In this document: positions 33,425-41,793 of the stretch, piece by piece | Numbering within the stretch: the stretch's first letter is position 1 | How the letters are laid out: each line of letters begins with the position of its first letter | From: Cupriavidus basilensis | Lineage (GTDB): Bacteria; Pseudomonadota; Gammaproteobacteria; Burkholderiales; Burkholderiaceae | Length of the DNA: 64,000 bases | Assembly (NCBI RefSeq): GCF_000832305.1 | Contig: NZ_CP010537.1 | Span: forward strand, 2,666,001 to 2,730,000 | Direction of reading: 5' to 3' | Program-made: the position numbers and the translations under genes | The notes under the pieces: generated by a model | The model's input: only the letters and a program-made list of their open reading frames with translations | What the model was told of the DNA's origin: nothing | Database searches by the model: none

Positions 33425-34789
33425 ATGAGCCAACCCGCATATAAGCGCCAGCTCAAGCTCGGCGCCTTCCTGCAAGCCACCGGTCACCATGTGGCCGGCT
33501 GGCGCCACCCCGGCGCGCAAGCCAACGCCGGACAAGATCTTGCGCACTATGTGCGGCTGGCGCAAAGCGCCGAGGCCGCTCAGTTCGATACGATCTTTCT
33601 CGCCGACGGCGTCGCAATCCGCGCGCTTGACGATGCCACCCTGCCCCGCACGGCGCGCGCCGCCAGCTTCGAGCCGCTGACGCTGCTCTCGGCACTGGCC
33701 GCGGTGACCGAGCGCATCGGCCTGGTGGCCACCGTCTCCACCACCTACAACGAGCCCTTTCACGTCGCGCGCAAATTCGCCTCGCTCGATCACCTGAGCG
33801 GTGGCCGCGCCGGCTGGAATGTGGTGACCTCGTGGTCCGACGCCGAGGCGCGCAACTTCAGCCTGGACAAGCACCCCGAGCACGCCGAGCGCTACGCGCG
33901 CGCCGAGGAGTTCGTGGATGTGGTGACAGGGCTTTGGGACACCTGGGAAGACGACGCCTTTCTCTACGACAAGGAAAGCGGCCTGCATTTCGCGCCCGAC
34001 AAGCTGCGCGCACTGGATCACCACGGCAAGCATTTCCAGGTGCGCGGACCGCTCAACGTGTCACGCCCGCCGCAGGGCCATCCGGTCATCGTGCAAGCGG
34101 GCTCGTCCGAGGCCGGACAGGAACTGGCAGCGCGCACGGCGGAGGTCATCTTTACCGCGCAGCAGTCGCTGGAAGACGCCCAGGCCTTTTACCAGGGCCT
34201 GAAAGGCCGGCTGGCGCGCTATGGCCGCACACCCGACCAGCTCAAGATCATGCCGGGCGTGTTCCCCGTGATCGGGCGCAGCGAAGCCGAAGCGAAGGAG
34301 AAATTCGAGGCGCTGCAAAGCCTGATCCATCCAGCCGTGGGGCTGGCCCTGCTATCGCAGAACCTCGGCGGCGTGGATCTCTCCGGCTACCCGCTCGACG
34401 GGCCGCTGCCCGACGACCTGCCCGAGCCCAACGGCGCCAAGAGCCGTTTCCAGCTGGTGACCGGGCTAGCCCGGCGCGAGGGACTGACCATTCGCCAGCT
34501 CTACCTGCGCGTGGCTACCGCGCGCGGGCACTGGTCCATCCATGGCACCGCCGAGAGCATCGCCGATCAGCTGCAGGCCTGGTTCGAAGGCGGCGCCGCC
34601 GACGGCTTCAACATCATGCCGCCATGGCTGCCGGGCGGCCTCGACGACTTCATCGAACTGGTGCTGCCGGAGCTGCGCCGGCGCGGGCTGTTTCGCGAGC
34701 GCTACGAGGGCAGCACCTTGCGCGAGCACCTGGGCCTGGCGCGGCCGGCGCATCCGCGTGCGTTCGGCGGCGCGCGGCAGGTGGCCTGA
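33425..34789 (+). CDS. LLM-class FMNH2-dependent monooxygenase (NtaA/SnaA/DszA family)
   Basis: This 454-residue TIM-barrel flavin monooxygenase starts at ATG 33425, preceded by GGGAG, 11 bp after the dioxygenase stop. Family marks: LKLGAFLQATGHHVAGWRHP, DTIFLADGVA, LDHLSGGRAGWNVVTSWSDAEARNF and HPVIVQAGSSEAGQELAARTAEVIF. Such enzymes oxidise sulfones, sulfonates or nitrilotriacetate using reduced flavin from a separate reductase. No NAD(P)H:FMN reductase gene is present in the cluster, so the flavin must come from elsewhere. With the ABC importer it extends the range of usable organosulfur compounds. Confidence 0.87.
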   Translation: MSQPAYKRQLKLGAFLQATGHHVAGWRHPGAQANAGQDLAHYVRLAQSAEAAQFDTIFLADGVAIRALDDATLPRTARAASFEPLTLLSALAAVTERIGLVATVSTTYNEPFHVARKFASLDHLSGGRAGWNVVTSWSDAEARNFSLDKHPEHAERYARAEEFVDVVTGLWDTWEDDAFLYDKESGLHFAPDKLRALDHHGKHFQVRGPLNVSRPPQGHPVIVQAGSSEAGQELAARTAEVIFTAQQSLEDAQAFYQGLKGRLARYGRTPDQLKIMPGVFPVIGRSEAEAKEKFEALQSLIHPAVGLALLSQNLGGVDLSGYPLDGPLPDDLPEPNGAKSRFQLVTGLARREGLTIRQLYLRVATARGHWSIHGTAESIADQLQAWFEGGAADGFNIMPPWLPGGLDDFIELVLPELRRRGLFRERYEGSTLREHLGLARPAHPRAFGGARQVA

Positions 34790-34888
34790 CGGGCCCGGCG
34801 TTCCCTTGCGAAGGAGCAGAGGTTGCCAGTCGGCCAGTCGGCCCGTCCGAGGCGACAGGGCTGCGCCAGCACAGCCATGCCTGCACGG

Positions 34889-35983
34889 TCAGAACACGTG
34901 TTTCATCCCGACCATGGCCCCAAGCTGGCTAGCGCCGGGTGCGGGATTGGTGCCCGTTCCCGCATTGCTGACGGACAGCGCAAGGTTGCCGCCGTTGTTG
35001 ATGAAGCCGGCTGTGCCATAGACGGACGTGCGCTTGGTAAAGGCATAGACGCCGCGCGCCGCGAACAGCCACGCCTTGTCCGCGCTGTTGTGATAGCGCA
35101 GGTTGAACACCTCGCCGTCGACGCTGAACGCCGGCGTCACCTGATACGTCACGCCGCCGTAGAACATGTCGCTCACAGGGGTCGGGCTGGCCCTGTTGTC
35201 CCGGCGCAGCCAGCCCAGGCCGATCTTGGTGTCCCGGTTGACCAGGACATAGCCGTTGATGGACAGGCGGTCATCCGTCAGGCTGCTGCGGCTCAGCCCG
35301 GCAAAGGCGCCCGGGCCGCCGCGCAGCGAATCGTAGGCGGCCGCCACGCTCCAGGCCGCAGTGTCGTACTTGAGCATCGCAGACCACTCGCGGCAGGCGC
35401 GCTGGTCCGCCGGATTCTCTCCCGCGCAGTTGGTGCCCGACGGGCTCGGGCCCGCGTTGACCGTATCGCGGCCGAAACTGTAGGTGGCGCCGGCGGTCAG
35501 GCCGCCGAAGGTACCCTTGTACGAGATGGCATTGTCCGTGCGTGTATTGGGCAGATAGCTATCCAGCGAACCCGAGCCGAAGGCGTTCGGCCCCAGGATG
35601 TCGGGCTCGGCCATGGCCCAGAACAACATGGTGTACTGCCGTCCCAGCGCGACCTGCCCCCAGTTCCCCGAGAGGCCCACCAGCGCCTGGCGGCCGAACA
35701 GGCGTCCGCCCTGGTTGTTGGCGCCACTATCGGGCCCGAACCCGGACTCCAGCCAGAAGATCGCCTTCATGCCGCCACCCAGGTCCTCGGTGCCGCGCAA
35801 GCCCCAGCGCGATGGCACCGTGCCGGTCAGGTTCGGCATGCGCAAGACACTGTCCTTTGCCGCGCCGATATGGGAGATGTACTCCACGCCCGTATCCACC
35901 ACCCCATAGGCCGTCACGTTCTGCGCCGCGGCAACCACCGGGATCGCTGCCGCGATGGCAGCGACCGTATGTCCAAGTTTCAT
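34889..35983 (-). CDS. Gram-negative porin (Porin_4 / OmpC-like)
   Basis: This 364-residue outer-membrane porin has two possible ATGs; 35983 is preferred because GGGAGG is then about 7 bp away (35989 would be too close). A Sec signal (MKLGHTVAAIAAAIPVVAAA) leads into QNVTAYGVVDTGVEY. SRWGLRGTEDLGGGM, GRLFGRQALVGLSG, VALGRQYT and the terminal ...GMKHVF with final Phe are typical. It has two cysteines in the loop NCAGENPADQRACREW. Last gene of the leftward vanillate-type operon, so probably an aromatic-acid entry channel. Confidence 0.93.
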   Translation of the reverse strand: MKLGHTVAAIAAAIPVVAAAQNVTAYGVVDTGVEYISHIGAAKDSVLRMPNLTGTVPSRWGLRGTEDLGGGMKAIFWLESGFGPDSGANNQGGRLFGRQALVGLSGNWGQVALGRQYTMLFWAMAEPDILGPNAFGSGSLDSYLPNTRTDNAISYKGTFGGLTAGATYSFGRDTVNAGPSPSGTNCAGENPADQRACREWSAMLKYDTAAWSVAAAYDSLRGGPGAFAGLSRSSLTDDRLSINGYVLVNRDTKIGLGWLRRDNRASPTPVSDMFYGGVTYQVTPAFSVDGEVFNLRYHNSADKAWLFAARGVYAFTKRTSVYGTAGFINNGGNLALSVSNAGTGTNPAPGASQLGAMVGMKHVF

Positions 35984-36086
35984 TGTCATCCTCCCGTTTC
36001 TTCTAAGATTTGGGGCAAGCCGGGGGCCTGCCGCCCAATGTCGGCACGCTATTGCGTGTTCTATGTGGTGCCGCTTGTGGTACCGC

Positions 36087-37424
36087 TCAGTGAGCGGCGA
36101 TGCGTACCGCCTGTCCGTCAGCCGCCGGGGACCGGCCAAGCAGGCCGACGCTGGCGATGGCTACCAGCAGCGGCAGTGCGAAGACGTAGTACAGGTTTGA
36201 GGTGGGCCAGCCCGCGTCGACCAGCGCGCCGGCGACCAGCGGAGCCAGCACCGCACCGAAGCGGCCCATGCCGATCGACCAGCCCATGCCCGTGGTGCGG
36301 TTTTGCGCCGGATAGAGAATGGGCGCGTAGGCGTACAAGCCGACCATGCAGCCGAAGATGCCGCCACCGATGAACAGGGCCAGCACGAACGCCACCGACA
36401 AGGTATTGGCGTACAGGCCAAATGCCACCAGCAACAAGGCGGTCAGGACAAAGCAGGTCCACAGCAGCGGCTTGAGCCCGATGCGCGCGGCAAGGAAACC
36501 GAACAACGTGCCGCCCACGATGCCGCCGACGTTGAGCAGCACGCCGCCGGTAATCCCCTGCTGCGCCGACATGCCGGCCGCCACCAGCAGCTTCGGCGTC
36601 CAGCTCAGGACAAAGTAAAAGCTGAACATCACCAGGAAAAACGAAGTCCAGATCATCAGCGTAGGCATGGCGAGGCGACCGCCAAACAAGCTGCGAACCC
36701 CGCCCTGGGCTGGCGTCTGCGCGGCGGCGCGCGCCGGCATTTCGGTAATGCGTTCGCGCCCCATGCCGGCGAGAAGCTTGTTGAGCTTGTCGACCGCGCC
36801 CGCCGGGCGCCTGGCGATCAGGAAATCCAGCGATTCAGGCAAGCGTGCCAGCACGACCGGGATCATGACCAGCGTGACCAGCCCGCCAAAAACGAAGACG
36901 CTGCGCCAGCCGTAGTGCAGCAACAGCACGCCGGCGATGGCGCCGCCAATCGTCGCGCCCACCGGATAACCGGTGGCCTGCAGCACGATCGCGGTGCTGC
37001 GCCACTTGTCCGAGGCATATTCGCCGGTAATGACGTTGATGCTGGCCAGCATGCCGCCGATGCCAAGCCCGGTGATCGCCCGCATGGCCGCCAGTTGGGT
37101 CACGCTCTGCGCGAACGCGGACCAAAGCATGCCCGCCGAGATCGTCACCAGGCAGAGCAGGATGACGGGGCGGCGCCCGAGCCGGTCGGCCCAGGGCGCC
37201 AGGAACAGCGATCCTGCCGCCATGCCGAACAGCCCGGCACTGAGCAGAACGCCAATCTCCTTGCCGCTCAGGTGCCAGTCGCTGGAGATATGCGAGGCGG
37301 TGAACGCCATCGCCAGCACGTCAAAGCCGTCGAGCATATTGAGCACGATGCAGATCGCTACCGCCATGATCTGGAACCGGCTCATCTCGCCTTGGTTGAT
37401 GGTTTCCCTGATGTCGAGCTTCAT
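36087..37424 (-). CDS. MFS aromatic acid:H+ symporter (AAHS family, VanK/PcaK-like)
   Basis: This 445-residue 12-TM transporter has the AAHS signature. It shows CIVLNMLDGFDVLAMAFTA in TM1 with the functionally important Asp-Gly-Phe-Asp, GSLFLAPWADRLGRRPVIL in the 2-3 loop, and the mid-protein loop before SFYFVLSWTPKLL. Relatives import 4-hydroxybenzoate, protocatechuate or vanillate. It follows vanB (123-bp gap with a TCGATCTGA direct repeat) and precedes the porin on the same strand, consistent with vanillate uptake. MKLDIRETINQGEMSRFQ is the start, with a fair ribosome binding site GGTAGAC. Confidence 0.9.
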   Translation of the reverse strand: MKLDIRETINQGEMSRFQIMAVAICIVLNMLDGFDVLAMAFTASHISSDWHLSGKEIGVLLSAGLFGMAAGSLFLAPWADRLGRRPVILLCLVTISAGMLWSAFAQSVTQLAAMRAITGLGIGGMLASINVITGEYASDKWRSTAIVLQATGYPVGATIGGAIAGVLLLHYGWRSVFVFGGLVTLVMIPVVLARLPESLDFLIARRPAGAVDKLNKLLAGMGRERITEMPARAAAQTPAQGGVRSLFGGRLAMPTLMIWTSFFLVMFSFYFVLSWTPKLLVAAGMSAQQGITGGVLLNVGGIVGGTLFGFLAARIGLKPLLWTCFVLTALLLVAFGLYANTLSVAFVLALFIGGGIFGCMVGLYAYAPILYPAQNRTTGMGWSIGMGRFGAVLAPLVAGALVDAGWPTSNLYYVFALPLLVAIASVGLLGRSPAADGQAVRIAAH

Positions 37425-37547
37425 TGTCTACCTCCATGTATTTATTTTGATTTACCTGGTCGATCTGATCGATCTGACTAGTCCGATTGATCGGAATGAC
37501 AGCGGGACTGACGGCAACTACCGGCAGCCAACGACGACCACCGGCAA

Positions 37548-38492
37548 CTACAAATCCAGCACCAGCAAACCCGTCCGGGCGCGCGAGCAGCACGGCAGGA
37601 ACTGATCGTTGGCGGCGCGCTCCTCGTCCGTCAGATAGGCATCACGATGGTCCGGCTCGCCCGCCAACACGCGCGTCAGGCAGGTTCCGCACACCCCCTG
37701 CTCGCAGGATGTCTGGATCTCCACGCCATTGGCCGACAGCGCCTGCACCACCGTCTGGTCCGGCTCGACATCGATCACCAGCCCGCTGCTCTGGACCTTC
37801 ACCTGGAATGCGCCGGCGACGGCGCCCAGCACCACGGGCGCGGCAAAGTACTCGCGATGGAGGTTCGCTTCCGGCCAGCCGGCATCCTTCGCCTGGCGCA
37901 GCACCGCATCCATGAATCCGGTGGGGCCGCACACATAGAGATGCGTCTGCGCGCCGGGGGCGGCGAGCAGGCGCGGCAGGTCGGCACGATGGCCCGGCGG
38001 CTCGTCGACATAGAAATGCGTGCGGTCCCGCAGATCGTCGTGCGCAAGCCGCTCGCGGAACGCCGTGTGCGCCGCCGTGCGGGTGCAGTAGTGCAACTCG
38101 AATGATGCGCCGGTCTGCGCCAGGCGCTGCGCCATGGCGAGGATGGGCGTGACACCGATGCCACCGGCGAGCAGGATCGAATGCGCGGCGCCGGTAGCCA
38201 GCGCAAAGTGGTTCTTCGGCTCGCTGATGTCCAGCGTGGCGCCCACTGCCAGCGCGTGCATGGCCACCGATCCGCCCCGGGAGGCGGGGTCGCGCAGCAC
38301 GCCGATCTGGTAGCGGTGGGTCTCGGCGGGGTCGTTGCACAGGGAGTACTGGCGCACCAGTCCCTGCCCGATCCGTACGTCGATATGCGCGCCCGCGGTG
38401 AATGCCGGCAGTGTGCCGCCGTGCGGCGCGACCAGTTCGAACACGGCGATGCCCGACGCCGCGTCGGCCTTGCTTGCGATCCTGACCTGCAT
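37548..38492 (-). CDS. vanB: vanillate O-demethylase reductase-like oxidoreductase
   Basis: This 314-residue electron-transfer protein has a ferredoxin-reductase FAD/NAD half (RQYSLCNDP FMN/FAD motif, then LAGGIGVTPILAMAQ for nucleotide binding) followed by a plant-type [2Fe-2S] domain near the C-terminus (SCEQGVCGTCLTRVLAGEPDHRD, plus a later Cys in FLPCCS). This order is the class IA/phthalate reductase type. Its ATG overlaps the TGA of the oxygenase gene (TGATG), so the two subunits are made in equal amounts. It passes electrons from NADH to the Rieske oxygenase. Confidence 0.9.
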   Translation of the reverse strand: MQVRIASKADAASGIAVFELVAPHGGTLPAFTAGAHIDVRIGQGLVRQYSLCNDPAETHRYQIGVLRDPASRGGSVAMHALAVGATLDISEPKNHFALATGAAHSILLAGGIGVTPILAMAQRLAQTGASFELHYCTRTAAHTAFRERLAHDDLRDRTHFYVDEPPGHRADLPRLLAAPGAQTHLYVCGPTGFMDAVLRQAKDAGWPEANLHREYFAAPVVLGAVAGAFQVKVQSSGLVIDVEPDQTVVQALSANGVEIQTSCEQGVCGTCLTRVLAGEPDHRDAYLTDEERAANDQFLPCCSRARTGLLVLDL

Positions 38493-39538
38493 CACGCGCC
38501 CTCCGCTTGCCCGGCATGCTCTTGCTGCAGCAGGCGATCGAGAATCCGCCGCGCCTGGACGCCGCCGGCATCGATATTCAGCTTGAGCAGCTTGCGCTCG
38601 GGATTGGCCAGGATATTGCGCTGCTGCGCCTCCAGCATTTCCAGGTCTTCGGCGAAGATCTTGCCCTGCCCTTCGCGGATGGTTTCGGTCAGCTGCGCGT
38701 CGTCTGCCTTGAAGTTGCGCGCCATGCCCCAGAAGTACCAGATCGACGTCTCGGTTTCCGGCGTGATGAAATCCACCACGATGCTCGACGCCTTGTGCTG
38801 CGGCTCGGCGTGATACCCACCCTTGCCCGCGTGCGCCACGCCCACCTCGATCATGACGTGGCTTGGCGGCGTGAAGCGGCAGATCTGCCAGCGGTCGCAA
38901 GGCACATCGTCCGCAAGGCCGTTGCCGCGCAATGCCGCGGCCCAGAACGGCGGCGGCAGGATGGCCTCCATATGCCGGCCGGTCACGACCGTGTCGCCCT
39001 CCACCCGGGTGGAGGGCGCCGCCTCTTCAATCTCGGCCTGCCCGATGCTGGAGGCATGGACGTATGTCTCATGGGTCAGGTCCATGAGGTTGTCGATCAT
39101 CAGCCGGTAGTCGCAATGGATGTAATACAGCCCACCGCCGTGCGCCCAGTCCGCACTCACCGCCCACTCCAGGTGCGGGATCGCTGCCGCGTCGGCCAGC
39201 GCGGCGTCGCCCGGCCAGACCCAGACAAAACCATAACGCTCGACCGCCGGATAACTGCGGATCGACGGAAACCCGCCGACGCGCTGCCCGGCCATCCTGG
39301 CGCATTTGCCGTCGCGGCCCATGGTCAGGCCGTGGTAGCCGCAGACCAGTTGTCCGTCACGGACAAAGCCCAGCGAAAGCGGCGCGCCACGGTGCGGGCA
39401 GAAGTCCTCCAGCGCGGCGACGCTGCCGTCCTCCCCCCGGAACAGCACCATTTTTTCATTGCAGATCGTGCGGCCAAGCGGCTTTCCCGCGAGTTCGTCC
39501 GGCGTGCAGGCCACGTACCAAGTGTTTTTCAGAAACAT
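38492..39538 (-). CDS. vanA: Rieske non-haem oxygenase, vanillate O-demethylase type
   Basis: This 348-residue oxygenase starts at ATG 39538 (MFLKNTWYVACTPDELAG), with GGGAGGGG upstream. The Rieske ligands are Cys47-His49 (CPHRG) and Cys66-His69 (CGYHG). Mononuclear iron ligands lie in NLMDLTHETYVHASS. The family demethylates vanillate to protocatechuate and formaldehyde; related members act on dicamba or toluenesulfonate. A GntR regulator upstream and an aromatic-acid symporter downstream support vanillate. No formaldehyde-oxidising gene is adjacent. Confidence 0.9.
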   Translation of the reverse strand: MFLKNTWYVACTPDELAGKPLGRTICNEKMVLFRGEDGSVAALEDFCPHRGAPLSLGFVRDGQLVCGYHGLTMGRDGKCARMAGQRVGGFPSIRSYPAVERYGFVWVWPGDAALADAAAIPHLEWAVSADWAHGGGLYYIHCDYRLMIDNLMDLTHETYVHASSIGQAEIEEAAPSTRVEGDTVVTGRHMEAILPPPFWAAALRGNGLADDVPCDRWQICRFTPPSHVMIEVGVAHAGKGGYHAEPQHKASSIVVDFITPETETSIWYFWGMARNFKADDAQLTETIREGQGKIFAEDLEMLEAQQRNILANPERKLLKLNIDAGGVQARRILDRLLQQEHAGQAEGA

Positions 39539-39600
39539 AGCGATCCCCTCCCTGGCGCCCAACCGCGCCAAGGTTCAATGACTTACGAAAGTGGATTAGG

Positions 39601-40383
39601 TCAGGCCGGGCGGCCTGCTCGACGAATCAGGCTGCCGCCGAGCACCTGCGACATCGCCTGCTGGTTCTGCATGGCGATCTTGAGGTTGCGGTTGGCGATG
39701 CGACTGTGTTCACGCATCAGCGCTTCGGCGCGGGCGCCCTCGCGCAGTTCGATCGCCTCGACCACCGAGCGGTGCTGCGCCTGCGCAAGCAGCAGCATTT
39801 CGCGCGCGCTTTCGTCAATGGACTGGACCATCACGAAGGCGCTCGCGGAGGCGAACGGGATATTCATCACTTTCTCGATCTGCCGTGCAACCAGGGGGCT
39901 GCCGGCCGCTTCGGCCAGCAACTGGTGGAAGCGCGCGTTGAGATCGACATACGCAGAGAATTTGACCGCAGTCAGCTCGCCGGTGAGTGCCGTGTCGATT
40001 TGCGTGATGCAGTCGCGCAAGCCGCTCAGGATGGTCTGGCCGACGCCGCGCTCCGCGGCAAGCCGTGCCGCCATGCCCTCCATGGTGCCCCGCAGCTCGA
40101 TCGCGTCGCTGATTTCACTTTCGGCGAAGGAACGGACCGCAAAGCCGCCGGACGGGATGGGCTCGACCAGGCCTTCTTCCTGCAAGCGGATCAACGCGGC
40201 CCGGATCGGAGTGCGGGAGACGCCGAGGCGCTCAACCACCCACAGTTCGGAGATACGTGCGCCCGGCGCGAGATCGCCGCCGAGGATCAGCTCCCGCAAT
40301 CCGAGCAACGCCCGGACCGCCTGGGAGGCGCTGGCGCCGGCTTTGCTGTCGCTGAGGTTGTCATTGTCGTTGTCGGTTTGCAT
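39601..40383 (-). CDS. vanR: GntR/FadR-family regulator (VanR-like)
   Basis: This 260-residue regulator has an N-terminal winged helix-turn-helix (ARISELWVVERLGVSRTPIRAALIRLQEEGLVEPIPSGGFAV) and an all-helical FCD effector domain with metal-type Asp/His residues. The start MQTDNDNDNLSD contains a small DN repeat coded by a 6-bp repeat. It is the first gene of the leftward vanillate operon, 62 bp before vanA, and probably represses it until vanillate binds. Operator-like repeats lie upstream. Confidence 0.82.
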   Translation of the reverse strand: MQTDNDNDNLSDSKAGASASQAVRALLGLRELILGGDLAPGARISELWVVERLGVSRTPIRAALIRLQEEGLVEPIPSGGFAVRSFAESEISDAIELRGTMEGMAARLAAERGVGQTILSGLRDCITQIDTALTGELTAVKFSAYVDLNARFHQLLAEAAGSPLVARQIEKVMNIPFASASAFVMVQSIDESAREMLLLAQAQHRSVVEAIELREGARAEALMREHSRIANRNLKIAMQNQQAMSQVLGGSLIRRAGRPA

Positions 40384-40444
40384 GATGCGTTGTCTCTACT
40401 TGTGGGGGCGAGCGTGTCCGGTGATGCAAGATGGCCGCTATTGA

Positions 40445-40598
40445 ATACAGAGTGTATCCAGACGAAGCCAACCAAGCAACACGGAACCCATTAACCTAGG
40501 GTAAACGTCGACAAAATACGTAAATTTCAGGAAAATAAAGCAGCCGGCAACGCATTTTCGTGGGGGGGAACCCGGCCAAATTGAAGGCGTTGTATACA
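40445..40598. promoter_or_regulatory. candidate GntR operators upstream of vanR
   Basis: The region 40384-40774 has no gene. It holds ATACA-GAG-TGTAT (40445-40457, perfect 5-bp arms) about 60 bp before the regulator start, and the palindrome TGTATACA (40591-40598) about 210 bp before it. Both share the TGTAT/ATACA half-site, as expected for a dimeric GntR repressor acting on its own promoter. Confidence 0.5.
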
Positions 40599-40674
40599 GC
40601 GAAGAATCAAGGCTTGGCGGGGAAAATCCCGCCACCGGCGAAGGCGGAAACCAGCGTGCCGCTGCCGCACAAAC

Positions 40675-40712
40675 AAAAACGACCCGGGCGCTCACGCGAC
40701 CGGGTCGTTTTT
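40675..40712 (-). terminator. bidirectional Rho-independent terminator after cyoD
   Basis: AAAAACGACCCG (40675-40686) pairs perfectly with CGGGTCGTTTTT (40701-40712) across a 14-base loop. The runs of A on the left and T on the right make it work in both directions. Its main role is to end the leftward cyoABCD transcript, 60 bp past the cyoD stop. Confidence 0.9.
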
Positions 40713-40774
40713 TCACGTTGCTTGCGTGGCGTGGTTCGCCAGGAGGCCGAACCACGCTTAGCCACGCTTAACGC

Positions 40775-41140
40775 TCAATGCACCATCATATTGGCGTTCA
40801 TGTTGTGCATGATCCACAGCGAGCCCGCCACCACGATCAGCAGGATCAGCGCGGTGAAGGCCAGGGCCATCACGTTCCAGCGCTGCTCCGACGAGCTGTC
40901 CAGGTGCAGGAAGTAGATCAGGTGCACGACGATCTGCACGACGGCCAGGCCCAGGATCACAGCCAGCGTGGTCGAGGCTTCCAGCGTGCCGCCCATCACC
41001 AGCTTGAACGGGATGACGGTCAGGATCACCGCCAGCACGAAGCCGATCACATACGACTTGACGCTGCCATGGCTGGCGCCCGCGGACGTGGTGCCGTGCG
41101 CGTCGTGGGCGACGGCGGCAGAGACGTTGCTATGTTCCAT
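40775..41140 (-). CDS. cyoD: cytochrome o ubiquinol oxidase subunit IV
   Basis: This 121-residue protein has three transmembrane helices: VKSYVIGFVLAVILTVIPF, ALVVQIV-type HLIYFLHLD, and the last ILLIVVAGSLWIMHNMN. The family signature HLIYFLHLDSSSEQRWNVMALAFT is plain. CyoD helps assemble the CuB site in subunit I. Its ATG overlaps the cyoC stop by one base (TAATG). It is the final cyo gene; no cyoE haem O synthase follows before the terminator. Confidence 0.94.
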   Translation of the reverse strand: MEHSNVSAAVAHDAHGTTSAGASHGSVKSYVIGFVLAVILTVIPFKLVMGGTLEASTTLAVILGLAVVQIVVHLIYFLHLDSSSEQRWNVMALAFTALILLIVVAGSLWIMHNMNANMMVH

Positions 41141-41790
41141 TACATCGCTCCCATCAGGTAGACCACGGTGAACACGCCGATCCAGACGATGTCCAGAAAG
41201 TGCCAGAACAAGGCGAAGCAGGCCAGGCGCTTGGTCATGGTCGCGGTCAGGCCCTTGCGGGAGATCTGCCACATCAGCACGGCCATCCACAGCAGGCCGC
41301 TCGCCACGTGCAGGCCGTGGGTGCCGACCAGAGTGAAGAACGACGACAGGAAGGCGCTGCGCTCGGGGCCTGCGCCCTCGGCGATCATGTGATGGAACTC
41401 GTTGATTTCCATGCCGATGAACGCCACGCCCAGCAAGAACGTGATGCCGAGCCAGAACTGCAGGCGGGCACGCTGGCCGTTATGCAGCGAGATCATTGCC
41501 ATGCCCGAGGTCAAGCTGCTGAACAACAGCAGGAAGGTCTCGACCAGGACGTAGTTCAGCTCGAACAGTTCCTTGCCCGACGGGCCGCCTGCCACTTCGC
41601 CGCGCAGCACCGCGAACGCGGCGAACAACCCGGCGAAGATGATGCAGTCGCTCATCAGGTACACCCAGAAACCAAACACCGTGTTGGCGCTGGTGTCGTG
41701 ATGGGCGTGATCGTGCGAATGATCGTGCGAGTGGGCATGCGCCTCGGTGGCGCCATGCGCGGGATAACGCTGTAGGACTTCAGTCGTCAT
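41140..41790 (-). CDS. cyoC: cytochrome o ubiquinol oxidase subunit III
   Basis: This 216-residue five-helix subunit belongs to the haem-copper oxidase III family ([73 protein letters not shown]). The first 30 residues are unusually His-rich ([15 protein letters not shown]), coded by a 12-bp tandem repeat; this could chelate metal or be neutral slippage. Three bases separate it from cyoB. Confidence 0.94.
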   Translation of the reverse strand: MTTEVLQRYPAHGATEAHAHSHDHSHDHAHHDTSANTVFGFWVYLMSDCIIFAGLFAAFAVLRGEVAGGPSGKELFELNYVLVETFLLLFSSLTSGMAMISLHNGQRARLQFWLGITFLLGVAFIGMEINEFHHMIAEGAGPERSAFLSSFFTLVGTHGLHVASGLLWMAVLMWQISRKGLTATMTKRLACFALFWHFLDIVWIGVFTVVYLMGAM

Positions 41791-41793
41791 GGT

